Positions 1-7,450 of a stretch of DNA of 54,245 nucleotides are shown here, in pieces; positions within the stretch are counted from its first letter, which is position 1; every line of letters begins with the position of its first letter. The notes below the pieces were generated by a model, which did not search any database, had not been told where the DNA came from, and saw only the letters and a list, made by a program, of their open reading frames with translations. The DNA lies in contig JAFWEV010000108.1 in assembly GCA_017512745.1 (NCBI GenBank), forward strand, positions 1 to 54,245, read 5' to 3'. The stretch comes from Oscillospiraceae bacterium. Lineage in GTDB: Bacteria > Bacillota > Clostridia > Oscillospirales > Ruminococcaceae. Made by a program: the position numbers and the translations under genes.

Positions 1-114
1 AAGACTCCGTTCCAGGTCAGAACTGAAGCTCTGGCTGCCACTGACCCAATACAGTATCCTATTCCGGAAAACAAGCGAATCCAGAAATACAAATCTAAAT
101 ATGCCGCGCAGTAA
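1..114 (+). CDS. C-terminal fragment of a probable IS transposase
   Basis: An open frame runs from the first base to a TAA at 112-114 and gives 37 residues ending in KYKSKYAAQ. The stretch YPIPENKRIQKYK resembles the C-terminus of integrase-core (IS3-like) transposases as I remember them, but no catalytic residue lies inside the window. Only the 3' end is present, so it cannot be said whether the element is intact. It is followed at once by a perfect inverted repeat and a terminator, consistent with the edge of a mobile element. A non-transposase origin is possible. Confidence 0.5.
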   Translation, partial: KTPFQVRTEALAATDPIQYPIPENKRIQKYKSKYAAQ

Positions 115-115
115 A

Positions 116-160
116 GTGTAAGATCTTTTCTCGTCTCCCCGACTCAAAAAGATCTTACAC
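116..160. repeat. Perfect 14-bp inverted repeat after transposase fragment
   Basis: GTGTAAGATCTTTT (116-129) is repeated as its exact reverse complement at 147-160 with a 17-nt loop. It begins one base after the transposase stop codon. It may be a 3' hairpin of the transposase mRNA or part of the right end of the element; the sequence does not decide. Confidence 0.7.
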
Positions 161-164
161 ATAC

Positions 165-202
165 AAAGAATCTACTGCATCGTGAAACACAGTAGATTCT
201 TT
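165..202. terminator. Intrinsic terminator, possibly bidirectional
   Basis: A perfect 13-bp stem (165-177 with 190-202) and 12-nt loop is followed by a T-rich tract (TTTCTAATCTTTT overlapping the stem end). It separates the transposase fragment from the convergent gene that ends at 286. Confidence 0.7.
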
Positions 203-285
203 CTAATCTTTTATTTATTTGTCCTGTCTACTTGACAGGGGTCACAACAGAAAAAGCAGAGTCTTGTTTTGATATGTACTTAAGA

Positions 286-1491
286 TCAGAGTTCGGGCTC
301 AAGCTGGTAATTGCTGAGGACTTCCGCAATGATGCCGACGGCTTCATCGATAAGCTCATGTGAATGAGATGCCATTAGGCTGGTCCTGAGCAGACACTCG
401 TGAGGAGCTGTTGCAGGCGGCAGAGAGGAGTTAACATATACACCGTGATCATACAGATCTTTGGCTATGGTAAGGGTCTTTATCTCTTCATACGTATAGA
501 TCGGAATGATCGGGATCATCTCGCCGTTTGACTCTCTCATACGTATATTCTTCTGTGCAAGTGCGGACCTCATGTATCTGGCATTGCCCTGTAGTTTTTC
601 GACAAGAGACGGATCATTCTCAAGGATCCTGAGGGCAGTGAGTGCGGCAGCTGCGGAAGCGGGAGGCATTGATGCGGAGAAGATAAACGGACGGGAGACA
701 TGCTTAACATATTCGGCGACTTTTGCCGATGATGCCATATAACCGCCGAGAGACGCGAGAGACTTTGAGAATGTTCCCATATAGATGTCCACTTCGTCTT
801 CAAGTCCGAAATAGCTTGCAGTACCTCTTCCGCCTTTGCCCAGAACTCCGAGACCGTGTGCGTCATCAACCATGACTCTGGCGTTGTACTTTCTTGCAAG
901 TTTGCAGATGTTCGGGAGATCCGCGATATCTCCGCCCATTGAGAAGACGCCGTCGGTAACGATCAGACAGCCGTTCTCATCCGGCACTTTCTGAAGCTGC
1001 TTTTCAAGGTCTTCCATATCGTTGTGTCTGAAACGAAGTGTCTTGCCGTAGGAAAGCTTGCAGCCGTCGTATATACTGGCATGAGCTTCTCTGTCGATGA
1101 TCACATAATCGGATTTGCCGACGATTGCGCTTATGATCCCGAGATTCGACTGAAATCCTGTTGAAAATGTCACTACTGCTTCTTTCTCAAGAAACTTTGC
1201 GAGCTCGGCTTCAAGCTCGAGATGTAGGCTCAGAGTACCGTTTAGGAATCTGGAACCGGAGCATCCGGAACCGAATTCCTTATAGGCTTTGACACCGGCT
1301 TCTATGACTTCCGGATTGGTCGTAAGGCCCAGATAGTTGTTTGAGCCGAGCATGATGCGCCTTTTGCCTTCCATGATGACTTCGGTGTCCTGTTTTGACT
1401 CAAGGGCGTGGAAATAAGGGTATATTCCCAGATCCTTGGCGTCATCGACGCGTGATCTCTTGTAGCATTTTTCGAAAATATCTTTTGCCAT
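286..1491 (-). CDS. PLP-dependent alpha-oxoamine synthase family (KBL/BioF-like)
   Basis: 401 aa, the full length for the alpha-oxoamine synthases, fold-type I PLP enzymes that condense an amino acid with an acyl-CoA. Seen: a GSGCSGSRFLNGT segment (74-86), the VDDAHGLGVLG cofactor motif (about 208-218) and TFSKSLASLGGY, in which K243 is the expected Schiff-base lysine. The family contains glycine C-acetyltransferase (2-amino-3-ketobutyrate CoA ligase), 8-amino-7-oxononanoate synthase and serine palmitoyltransferase. No threonine dehydrogenase or biotin gene is adjacent, so the substrate is left open; KBL is my first guess. The start ATG has an AAGGA about 10 nt upstream. The gene stands alone, facing the transposase fragment. 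Confidence 0.85.
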   Translation of the reverse strand: MAKDIFEKCYKRSRVDDAKDLGIYPYFHALESKQDTEVIMEGKRRIMLGSNNYLGLTTNPEVIEAGVKAYKEFGSGCSGSRFLNGTLSLHLELEAELAKFLEKEAVVTFSTGFQSNLGIISAIVGKSDYVIIDREAHASIYDGCKLSYGKTLRFRHNDMEDLEKQLQKVPDENGCLIVTDGVFSMGGDIADLPNICKLARKYNARVMVDDAHGLGVLGKGGRGTASYFGLEDEVDIYMGTFSKSLASLGGYMASSAKVAEYVKHVSRPFIFSASMPPASAAAALTALRILENDPSLVEKLQGNARYMRSALAQKNIRMRESNGEMIPIIPIYTYEEIKTLTIAKDLYDHGVYVNSSLPPATAPHECLLRTSLMASHSHELIDEAVGIIAEVLSNYQLEPEL

Positions 1492-1636
1492 ATGATATCA
1501 GTCCTTTCTGTAAAGTGTTTGAATTTATCCAACATGTCCATTATAGCCTACAACGGGAAAAGGTCAAAACCGGAAGAGATTGCGACCACCCGCTAATTGT
1601 TAGTATAGGGCAGCAGAAAAGTGAACAAAGAAACAG

Positions 1637-1682
1637 AAAAATCGGGAGATCCGGACATGCTGTCCGGGAAGCTCCCGATTTT
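1637..1682 (-). terminator. Intrinsic terminator of the PPOX-fold gene
   Basis: On the minus strand an 11-bp stem (1637-1647 with 1672-1682) encloses a second 7-bp stem (1651-1657 with 1661-1667) and is followed by TTTTTCTGTTTCTTT. Confidence 0.8.
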
Positions 1683-1701
1683 GGCTTTGCTTGAGATAAT
1701 A

Positions 1702-2109
1702 TCAGAAACAGTACTTTTCGAAGTGACCGTCACCGAACTGGAACTCGGCATATCCGTTCTCAAAATAGAAGTTTGCCATCCTGTTTCCGATCTCTCTCGT
1801 ATAGAGATCGGCAAGCCCCGGCTCGTCGGCAAGGAATGCATTCCACACTTCGATCCTGTCATCGAAATGCGCTTTTCCGCGGACTCTCAGGAATGTGCCG
1901 TCTGCGGCGCATGTGCAGAATTCGATATTCGGATTCTCGCGGACCTGGCGGTAACTCTCCTTGTAATCGCCCATGCCCATGTAGAGTTTTCCCTCAAATT
2001 CCATGATGGAACCGAAAGGGCGTACTCTCGGGCAGTTGCCGTCGACGGATGCAAAATAAAGCACCGGATTCGCTTTTGTGAAATCAAGGATCTTTTCTAT
2101 AACGCTCAT
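1702..2109 (-). CDS. Pyridoxamine 5'-phosphate oxidase-fold flavoprotein (NimA/PPOX-like)
   Basis: 135 aa, a small split-barrel FMN-binding protein of the PPOX family. The order of elements (NPVLYFASVDGNCPRVRPFG, then a LYMGMGDYKESYRQV strand-helix, then LRVRGKAHF) is typical of single-domain members annotated as NimC/NimA or general-stress FMN proteins. The substrate cannot be told. The start is set at the ATG at 2109 because AAGGAG lies 7 nt upstream; an in-frame ATG two codons earlier sits 1 nt from that site and is less likely. It follows the large PHP-like gene by 11 nt on the same strand and is probably cotranscribed with it. Confidence 0.8.
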   Translation of the reverse strand: MSVIEKILDFTKANPVLYFASVDGNCPRVRPFGSIMEFEGKLYMGMGDYKESYRQVRENPNIEFCTCAADGTFLRVRGKAHFDDRIEVWNAFLADEPGLADLYTREIGNRMANFYFENGYAEFQFGDGHFEKYCF

Positions 2110-2120
2110 GACCATACTCC

Positions 2121-4688
2121 TTATTCTACGATATAGATCTTTTCGGAAGTGGATGACTTGCCGTCAGCTGCAACAACGTGTATTGTGACATAATCCGGGA
2201 ACAGATCGCTTTCGTTGACATGATAGTCGATGCTGGATGTTCCCGTGGACTCAACGGTTATTCCTGCAGGTGAGAAAAGTCCGCCGTTGCACTGGATGTA
2301 ATATGTTCCGTCTTCTGCCATCTTGAGCTCGCTTGTATCTTTAGAGGAGTCCCCGAGATAGCTTATGGAGGTTATGGAAGCGTTTGCGGAATTTTCGTTT
2401 GCCGGATCGATAAAGATCGGATTGGATACTGCATATCCCACTTCATCCGCGCCTGCGACCTTAGGCTGCTCGCTGACTACTACCAGTCGGTAGTAACTTG
2501 TCGGAACTACGGAGATCGTCGTGTAATCAGAGTATGAGTATTTGCCCTGCCCTGAAAGGTCAACAGAATAAACCGTTTCCGGATGCAGATCCGATGTTGA
2601 ATAAGTCACATCATATCTGTAAAGAGTCACGGACTTGAGCGGGGATTCCGCATAAGCTGAGACTTTGAGGGATACAGGTTCGCCTTCCTTTGCAGTGAAG
2701 GATTCCGCCATATGTTTGCCGCCGAGCTCAAATGTGAGTGACGGACCGTTTCCGGCATAATAGTTTCCGTTCTTGATGAGATCTACAAGAGCATCGTCTG
2801 AGACATCTCCCAAATATCCGCCTATGAACGCATATCCTATGCAGCCGACATCAGCTGTGGAACTGGAACCTGTGGCGAAAGCTCTCATTCTTCCAAGAGA
2901 GTTGATGTTGTCCCACACGTTCATTCCGACGCGCCATTCCATGGAATCGTACGGAGCGCCCGGTTCTATAATGTTTATACCGTAGAACTGTCTTGTTACG
3001 CGGATCTGATCGATCTTATCCTGGATGATTCCGAATGTGAACGGATGTGTGATGATTCCGGCTGCGCCGAGATCGTAACCCTGTCTTACGGTATCCTGGA
3101 ACGTCCAGAGCGGCACACCATCGATCTTTTCGTAATCGACAGACGGAAGTTCTTCGTTTGTCGGATAACCTATGAACATGACTCCGCCGTCCTGTGTGAC
3201 CATCTCAGCATTGGAGTTGACGATGAATCTGTCAGAACCTCTGATGGAGTTGAGTTCGGATTCTGTCGGCAGCTCTCCGAATGCGGATTTGCCTGTGCTT
3301 CCCACGAAGGAGAAACCGAGTGAATAGGCTTTTCTTGCCACATCTACAGCATGCGGATACTGCTCATAATATTTCTCCTGATATGTGTAGATATTGACGT
3401 CTCCTGTGTAATAACCCGTACCGAGGATATCCACATATGCGCTGGAACCGGAGATGCCCTGACCGGAAGCTGTAATATTGTGGCGCCCTCCCTGTGTGGC
3501 GATGACCGGAACATCCAAAGTGAGGGATCCGTTTGCAGGGATGTTCTCGACAGTTATTGTTTTTCCGTCACAGAAGACAAATGCGTCTGAGAAGAAGGTG
3601 ACTTCTGCATTTGCAAGGGCACCGGATGTCGAGTTGGAAACAGTTACCGGAACCGTGAACTTCGTTCCGACTGCCTTGACGGCAAGATTTCTTGTGTGGG
3701 CTGAACCGTTGAGAGTAGCAACATCGATATTTGAATCGAAGGCTGATGCACCGCTCCATGTGAGGTTTGCATTGGGCGCTTCAATGTAGACATTGCTGTT
3801 GATGTTGACACCGTCGAGGCTTACGGAGTCGGATCTGCCGCTGCTCATTACGACAGTGCCGCCGTTGAGGTTCAGTCTGCCGCCTGACGTGTCAAAGTTG
3901 ATGAGCGGCATGCTGAGATAACCGTTGAAGTTCTCATTTACATCAAGATCGATGTTATTTGCGAGAACGATAGTATCTCCCGGAAGGAGAGACGGGTGCT
4001 TGAGGTAAAGAGTAAGCTTCTCGGGACTGTCAACCGTATATGTATGACCGGCGCCTGTGAGAGCCTGCTCTTTCGGAGCGGAGTAGAATGGGGAGTTCTG
4101 TCCGCCGCTCATGAAATAATATGCTATCATGCCTGCTGCTGCGAGAAGCAGTACTGCTGCCAGGATAAGCAGGATCATCGGCAGTTTGGATTTTCCGCTC
4201 TTCTTGCCGCCTTTGGATGATTTTGATGATTTGGACGTATCAACCTTTTTCACGGGTTTATCTTCCGGCATACTGACCTCGGTATCTATCTCAGCTGTCT
4301 CACTGTCCACCATCTTGTACTTGAATCCGGATCCCTCTGCAGAGGATTTTTTTTCTTCATCGAGTTTCTCAAATGCGCTGAGAAGCTCTTCCTTGTCTTC
4401 GGAACGGGCTTCGGATTTGGCTTCAGTTTCGAGTCTGGCCTGTTCCGCCTGTCTTCTTGCAATATCTGCGGCTCTCTTGCGGGCTTCCGCCTGCTGTCTT
4501 GCGACTTCTTCCGCATTTGCTTTGGCGGTCTCGGAGACCTCTCTTTCGACGGCCTTTGTCGGTGCTTCGACACTGGCCTGCTGTTTTGCTTTTGCAGCTT
4601 TCTGAGCTTTGATCGCTGCAACGCGCTCTGCGATTATGCGAGCATCTTCATCATTGAAGTAGCTCCCATTTTTATCATTGTCAGACAT
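2121..4688 (-). CDS. Membrane-anchored protein with degenerate PHP (CehA/McbA-like) domain
   Basis: 855 aa. Residues 15-115 are Ala/Glu/Lys/Arg-rich and likely coiled coil; 145-168 are Ser/Lys/Gly-rich; one membrane helix lies at about 169-194, followed by an extracellular part. Residues 215-420 look like beta-rich adhesive or parallel-beta domains. From about 425 a PHP-type barrel is recognisable: the usual GDxHxHT strand reads GDVNIYTY, the usual TDH reads STGKS, and THPF (547-550) remains. A C-terminal beta region (from about 680) resembles the tail of CehA/McbA proteins. With the HxH and DH ligands gone, phosphoesterase activity is unlikely; a binding or structural surface role is inferred. 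GGAGG lies 7 nt before the ATG. A 22-bp palindrome lies upstream. Confidence 0.7.
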   Translation of the reverse strand: MSDNDKNGSYFNDEDARIIAERVAAIKAQKAAKAKQQASVEAPTKAVEREVSETAKANAEEVARQQAEARKRAADIARRQAEQARLETEAKSEARSEDKEELLSAFEKLDEEKKSSAEGSGFKYKMVDSETAEIDTEVSMPEDKPVKKVDTSKSSKSSKGGKKSGKSKLPMILLILAAVLLLAAAGMIAYYFMSGGQNSPFYSAPKEQALTGAGHTYTVDSPEKLTLYLKHPSLLPGDTIVLANNIDLDVNENFNGYLSMPLINFDTSGGRLNLNGGTVVMSSGRSDSVSLDGVNINSNVYIEAPNANLTWSGASAFDSNIDVATLNGSAHTRNLAVKAVGTKFTVPVTVSNSTSGALANAEVTFFSDAFVFCDGKTITVENIPANGSLTLDVPVIATQGGRHNITASGQGISGSSAYVDILGTGYYTGDVNIYTYQEKYYEQYPHAVDVARKAYSLGFSFVGSTGKSAFGELPTESELNSIRGSDRFIVNSNAEMVTQDGGVMFIGYPTNEELPSVDYEKIDGVPLWTFQDTVRQGYDLGAAGIITHPFTFGIIQDKIDQIRVTRQFYGINIIEPGAPYDSMEWRVGMNVWDNINSLGRMRAFATGSSSTADVGCIGYAFIGGYLGDVSDDALVDLIKNGNYYAGNGPSLTFELGGKHMAESFTAKEGEPVSLKVSAYAESPLKSVTLYRYDVTYSTSDLHPETVYSVDLSGQGKYSYSDYTTISVVPTSYYRLVVVSEQPKVAGADEVGYAVSNPIFIDPANENSANASITSISYLGDSSKDTSELKMAEDGTYYIQCNGGLFSPAGITVESTGTSSIDYHVNESDLFPDYVTIHVVAADGKSSTSEKIYIVE

Positions 4689-4721
4689 CGCAGGTCCTCC
4701 ATGATCTGTTAGTATTCTGCA

Positions 4722-4743
4722 TTTATTATTAATTAATAATAAA
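4722..4743. promoter_or_regulatory. 22-bp perfect AT palindrome, candidate operator
   Basis: TTTATTATTAA followed directly by its exact reverse complement. On the minus strand a TTGATA (4757-4762) is spaced 17-18 nt from TTATTA/TATTAA inside the palindrome, so the palindrome would cover the -10 element of the gene starting at 4688. It lies between that gene and the divergent WYL regulator. AT-only palindromes can arise by chance, so binding is an inference. Confidence 0.45.
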
Positions 4744-4861
4744 CTCTATAACAATATATCAAACATGAGACTCGAATTCAATCGAGAATAGCGGAAAGAA
4801 GACCAGAAGTGACGCTTATTTTCAGGGATGGGGATGATCGCTTAAAAAAATAAAAGTACTA

Positions 4862-4890
4862 TTGAACGGACAGTTAAAATCATGTATATT
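4862..4890 (+). promoter_or_regulatory. Sigma-A type promoter of the WYL regulator
   Basis: TTGAAC (4862-4867), a 17-nt spacer and TATATT (4885-4890). Transcription would begin near 4897, which rules out translation from any upstream in-frame codon and supports the ATG at 4919. Confidence 0.65.
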
Positions 4891-4918
4891 TGTATCAGTC
4901 CATTCTTTGGAGGCGAAC

Positions 4919-5908
4919 ATGGCGGGAAACAAAAATGCAAAGCTGAAACTGCTGTATCTGCTGAGATATCTTGAGACGGATACTGATGAGGATCACGGCG
5001 TCACGGTCGACGATATTATCGATTACCTCAATAACAATGAGATAGATGCCGAGAGGAAGTCAGTATATACGGATATAGAACTTCTCAAAAAATTCGGGCT
5101 CGATATAATCACTACAAGAGAAGGACATAAGTACAGCTATAAACTGATCTCCAGAAATTTTGAACTGGCGGAACTGAAACTCCTGGCAGACGCAGTAGGG
5201 TCTTCCAAATTCATAACAAGAAAAAAGAGCCTCCAATTGGTGGATAAGCTCTCAAAGGAAACAAGCAGGTTTCAGGCCAGTCAGCTTAAGCGGCAGGTCT
5301 ATGTCGAAAAGAGGGTCAAGACCATGAATGAGAGCATCTATTACAGCATAGATGCCATTCATACCGCTATCCTGAACAACAAGAAGCTTGCCTTCAGGTA
5401 TTTTGATTATTCCATGGAAAAGAAGAGAGTCCTGAGAAAAGACGGAGCAGAGTACATCGTTACGCCTGTAGCTCTTCTTTATGCCGACGACAATTATTAT
5501 CTCGCTGCTTATACGAAGGAGCGCAACACAGTCCACAACTACAGGGTGGACAGAATGCTTGGTGTCATAGTCACGAATGAGGTCCGTGATAAGAATGAGG
5601 TCATCGAGGCCTTCGATCCGGGCGACTACATCAGGATGCAGTTCTCCATGTTCGGCGGAATAAGGCAGCGGGTAGATATGATGTTCGACAAGTCACTTGT
5701 CAACGTAGTGATAGACAGGTTCGGCAGCGACACGATCATGACAAAGGCCGATGAAGACAGATTTATAGTCCATCTCGATGTGGAACTGTCCCCGGCATTC
5801 TTCGCATGGGTGTTCATGTTCGGCAACAGAGTCCGCATTCTTGGACCGGACGAAGTGGTAGAAGCCTATGCAAACATGATCAGAAGCGTGGCGGGAACAT
5901 ATAACTGA
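4919..5908 (+). CDS. WYL-domain transcriptional regulator (YafY/DeoR-like)
   Basis: 329 aa. The N-terminal winged helix-turn-helix (about 5-65; RKSVYTDIELLKKFGLDI is the usual recognition helix and wing entry) is followed by a linker and a WYL domain (about 135-225), here written TPVALLYADDNYYLAAY, then a WCX-like C-terminal part. WYL proteins sense nucleic acid or small ligands and often control defence or stress genes; no such neighbour is visible. The ATG at 4919 is chosen because GGAGG lies 5 nt upstream and a promoter lies just before it. A terminator follows. Its target is unknown; autoregulation or control of the divergent PHP-like gene is possible. Confidence 0.88.
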   Translation: MAGNKNAKLKLLYLLRYLETDTDEDHGVTVDDIIDYLNNNEIDAERKSVYTDIELLKKFGLDIITTREGHKYSYKLISRNFELAELKLLADAVGSSKFITRKKSLQLVDKLSKETSRFQASQLKRQVYVEKRVKTMNESIYYSIDAIHTAILNNKKLAFRYFDYSMEKKRVLRKDGAEYIVTPVALLYADDNYYLAAYTKERNTVHNYRVDRMLGVIVTNEVRDKNEVIEAFDPGDYIRMQFSMFGGIRQRVDMMFDKSLVNVVIDRFGSDTIMTKADEDRFIVHLDVELSPAFFAWVFMFGNRVRILGPDEVVEAYANMIRSVAGTYN

Positions 5909-5932
5909 TATTTGAGATAGATAAACCGGGAG

Positions 5933-5968
5933 GATCCGGAGCGTGCCCAATCAGGGCAGCTCCGGATC
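5933..5968. terminator. Hairpin between convergent genes
   Basis: A perfect 10-bp stem GATCCGGAGC (5933-5942 with 5959-5968) with an inner GCCC/GGGC helix. The T-tract is weak on both sides. It sits between the WYL gene and the convergent 56-aa gene and could serve both. Confidence 0.6.
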
Positions 5969-5976
5969 TTCTGCTG

Positions 5977-6147
5977 TCAGACGGCGTCTTTGTATACTAC
6001 CTCATCTTTGAGAGGGAGCTCGATCAGGTCATTCTGCTTCGGAGCAGAAACTGTCTCGTAGTCATTATCCCAGTCAACATCAAATACGAATGCGAGAGAT
6101 GCCATGAAATCATAGAAGCGGTCACTTCTTGTTCTGTTCTTTTTCAT
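5977..6147 (-). CDS. Small 56-aa protein, unknown function
   Basis: ATG at 6145-6147 and TGA at 5977-5979 give 56 residues: a basic start (MKKNRTRSDRFYDFMASL), then an acidic middle and end (FDVDWDNDYE, LPLKDEVVYKDAV). The ribosome site is strong: AGGAGG lies about 8 nt upstream of the ATG. No membrane helix or cysteine. I do not recognise it. The good ribosome site, absence of rare codons and dedicated intergenic space argue for a real gene. It is transcribed towards the WYL regulator and shares a terminator hairpin with it. Confidence 0.6.
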   Translation of the reverse strand: MKKNRTRSDRFYDFMASLAFVFDVDWDNDYETVSAPKQNDLIELPLKDEVVYKDAV

Positions 6148-6367
6148 ATTTAAAACCTCCTGAGAGTTTTTGCTGTTTTAAGGGACCTTTTTCTTCCCTC
6201 TGATACCATCTTAGCAAAACAACTGTCCGATTCGCAGGACAGCAAACGGTAAAACAGACTTTTTTTGAGCGTTTTTCAGATTTTTTTGTCGTTTTCAGAC
6301 CTCAAACCGATATGAGAAAAAAGTATCCGCTAATATTCTTAAGACAGTGTTTTTCGCGCTGCTCCAC

Positions 6368-6395
6368 TTGTGCGGAATGGGACTTGTGGTACAAT
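6368..6395 (+). promoter_or_regulatory. Extended -10 promoter of the PfkB-like kinase
   Basis: TTGTGC (6368-6373), a 16-nt spacer ending in TGG, and TACAAT (6390-6395). The gap 6148-6434 otherwise holds T-rich runs and a short CTGTCC/GGACAG inverted repeat near 6222-6241; I see no other feature there. Confidence 0.6.
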
Positions 6396-6434
6396 ATTTT
6401 TAGATTTTTATTATTGTTATTCGGAGGAATACTT

Positions 6435-7379
6435 ATGAAATACATTGTTGCCGGCGCCATGATCCTCAACGATATGGAATATGCCGACGGCCATACAGCC
6501 AAAGGGTTTCTCGGCGGGTCGATCTATGCGTTCAACGGGATCAAACCGTATACGGATGATGTCCTCTTCATAACGGGCGTAGGTCCTGACTATGATGCCG
6601 AGATGGGTGATTATTTCAGAAGAAACAATATTTCTTTTGACGGGATCAAGGTCAAGGTCCCGAAAACACAGTATTCCGTCGTTAAATACAAGCCGTCAGG
6701 CGAGTGGAAAGAGTATTCCATCTACGGAGACGATTACTGGGACGAGTGGGCGAAACTCTCCAGGATCACCCTCGACGACTATCTTGAGCACCTGACACCC
6801 GACACAAAGGGAATGTATATCGAGGCATCCGCAAAAAGATCTGCTTTCTGGGGGTATATCGATGCCATAAGGGCTGCCGCACCGGAGATCAATCTCATGT
6901 GGGAGATCAGCACTGCCGATACAGAGGATCACGCAATGGAAGCGGAAGTGATAGATAAGATAAAGAAAGTCGATATCTATTCACTGAATCTCCCGGAATC
7001 GATGAACCTGTTTGCAACAAAATCGGAAGAGGAGTCCATCGCCCGCATCAAGGAGATAGGCGTTCCCTGTTTCTTCCGCTGCGGAACAAAAGGAGCCTGG
7101 ATGATCCAGGATGGTAAGGCATGGTTCTCGCCTTCCATCGGAGTGGGCACAAGTGTTGATGCGACCGGATGCGGAAACTGCTCTACGGCCTGTTCGCTCT
7201 ACGGTTTCACCGAGAAGGTCCACCCGCTCAAGACAGTCATTTATGCCAATCTCGCAGCATCCCTCAATGCGGCACAGTACGGACCGTATCCGCATTTTAC
7301 AAAAGAACTGAGAGAGGAACTCTTCAAAAAAGCTGATGAGATATTTGAAGAGCAGATGAAGGATCCCATCTGCCTGTAA
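6435..7379 (+). CDS. PfkB/ribokinase-family sugar kinase with atypical active site
   Basis: 314 aa, full length for the ribokinase fold. The N-terminal GGSIYAFN (about 27-34) and the C-terminal anion-hole motif are recognisable, but the latter reads VDATGCGNCSTA (241-252): where active members have GAGD, with the Asp as catalytic base, this protein has GCGN (Asn248). Some PfkB homologues in the databases carry Asn here; whether they phosphorylate is unclear to me. The start at 6435 has GGAGG 8 nt upstream; the open frame before it overlaps the promoter. It is followed 71 nt later by a galactokinase-like gene and probably forms a sugar-phosphorylation unit with it. Confidence 0.8.
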   Translation: MKYIVAGAMILNDMEYADGHTAKGFLGGSIYAFNGIKPYTDDVLFITGVGPDYDAEMGDYFRRNNISFDGIKVKVPKTQYSVVKYKPSGEWKEYSIYGDDYWDEWAKLSRITLDDYLEHLTPDTKGMYIEASAKRSAFWGYIDAIRAAAPEINLMWEISTADTEDHAMEAEVIDKIKKVDIYSLNLPESMNLFATKSEEESIARIKEIGVPCFFRCGTKGAWMIQDGKAWFSPSIGVGTSVDATGCGNCSTACSLYGFTEKVHPLKTVIYANLAASLNAAQYGPYPHFTKELREELFKKADEIFEEQMKDPICL

Positions 7380-7393
7380 TCCGGATATAAGCA

Positions 7394-7431
7394 AGAGAGT
7401 CCTCTGCGGCATAGACTGCAAAGGACTTTCT
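7394..7431 (+). other. Intergenic hairpin between the two kinase genes
   Basis: AGAGAGTCCT (7394-7403) pairs with AGGACTTTCT (7422-7431) through nine Watson-Crick pairs and one G-U pair and runs into TTTG. It may be a partial terminator or an mRNA processing site that sets different levels of the two kinases. Confidence 0.4.
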
Positions 7432-7450
7432 TTGTAAGGAGTTAGCAAAA

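Noticed and set aside
286..1491. Assignment as serine palmitoyltransferase or as BioF
   Set aside because: Motifs fit all alpha-oxoamine synthases; no biotin or sphingolipid neighbours are present, so a specific name was not given.
6148..6434. Possible riboswitch in the T-rich leader before the PfkB-like gene
   Set aside because: The transcript from the promoter at 6368-6395 would have a leader of only about 35 nt; no aptamer-like structure fits.
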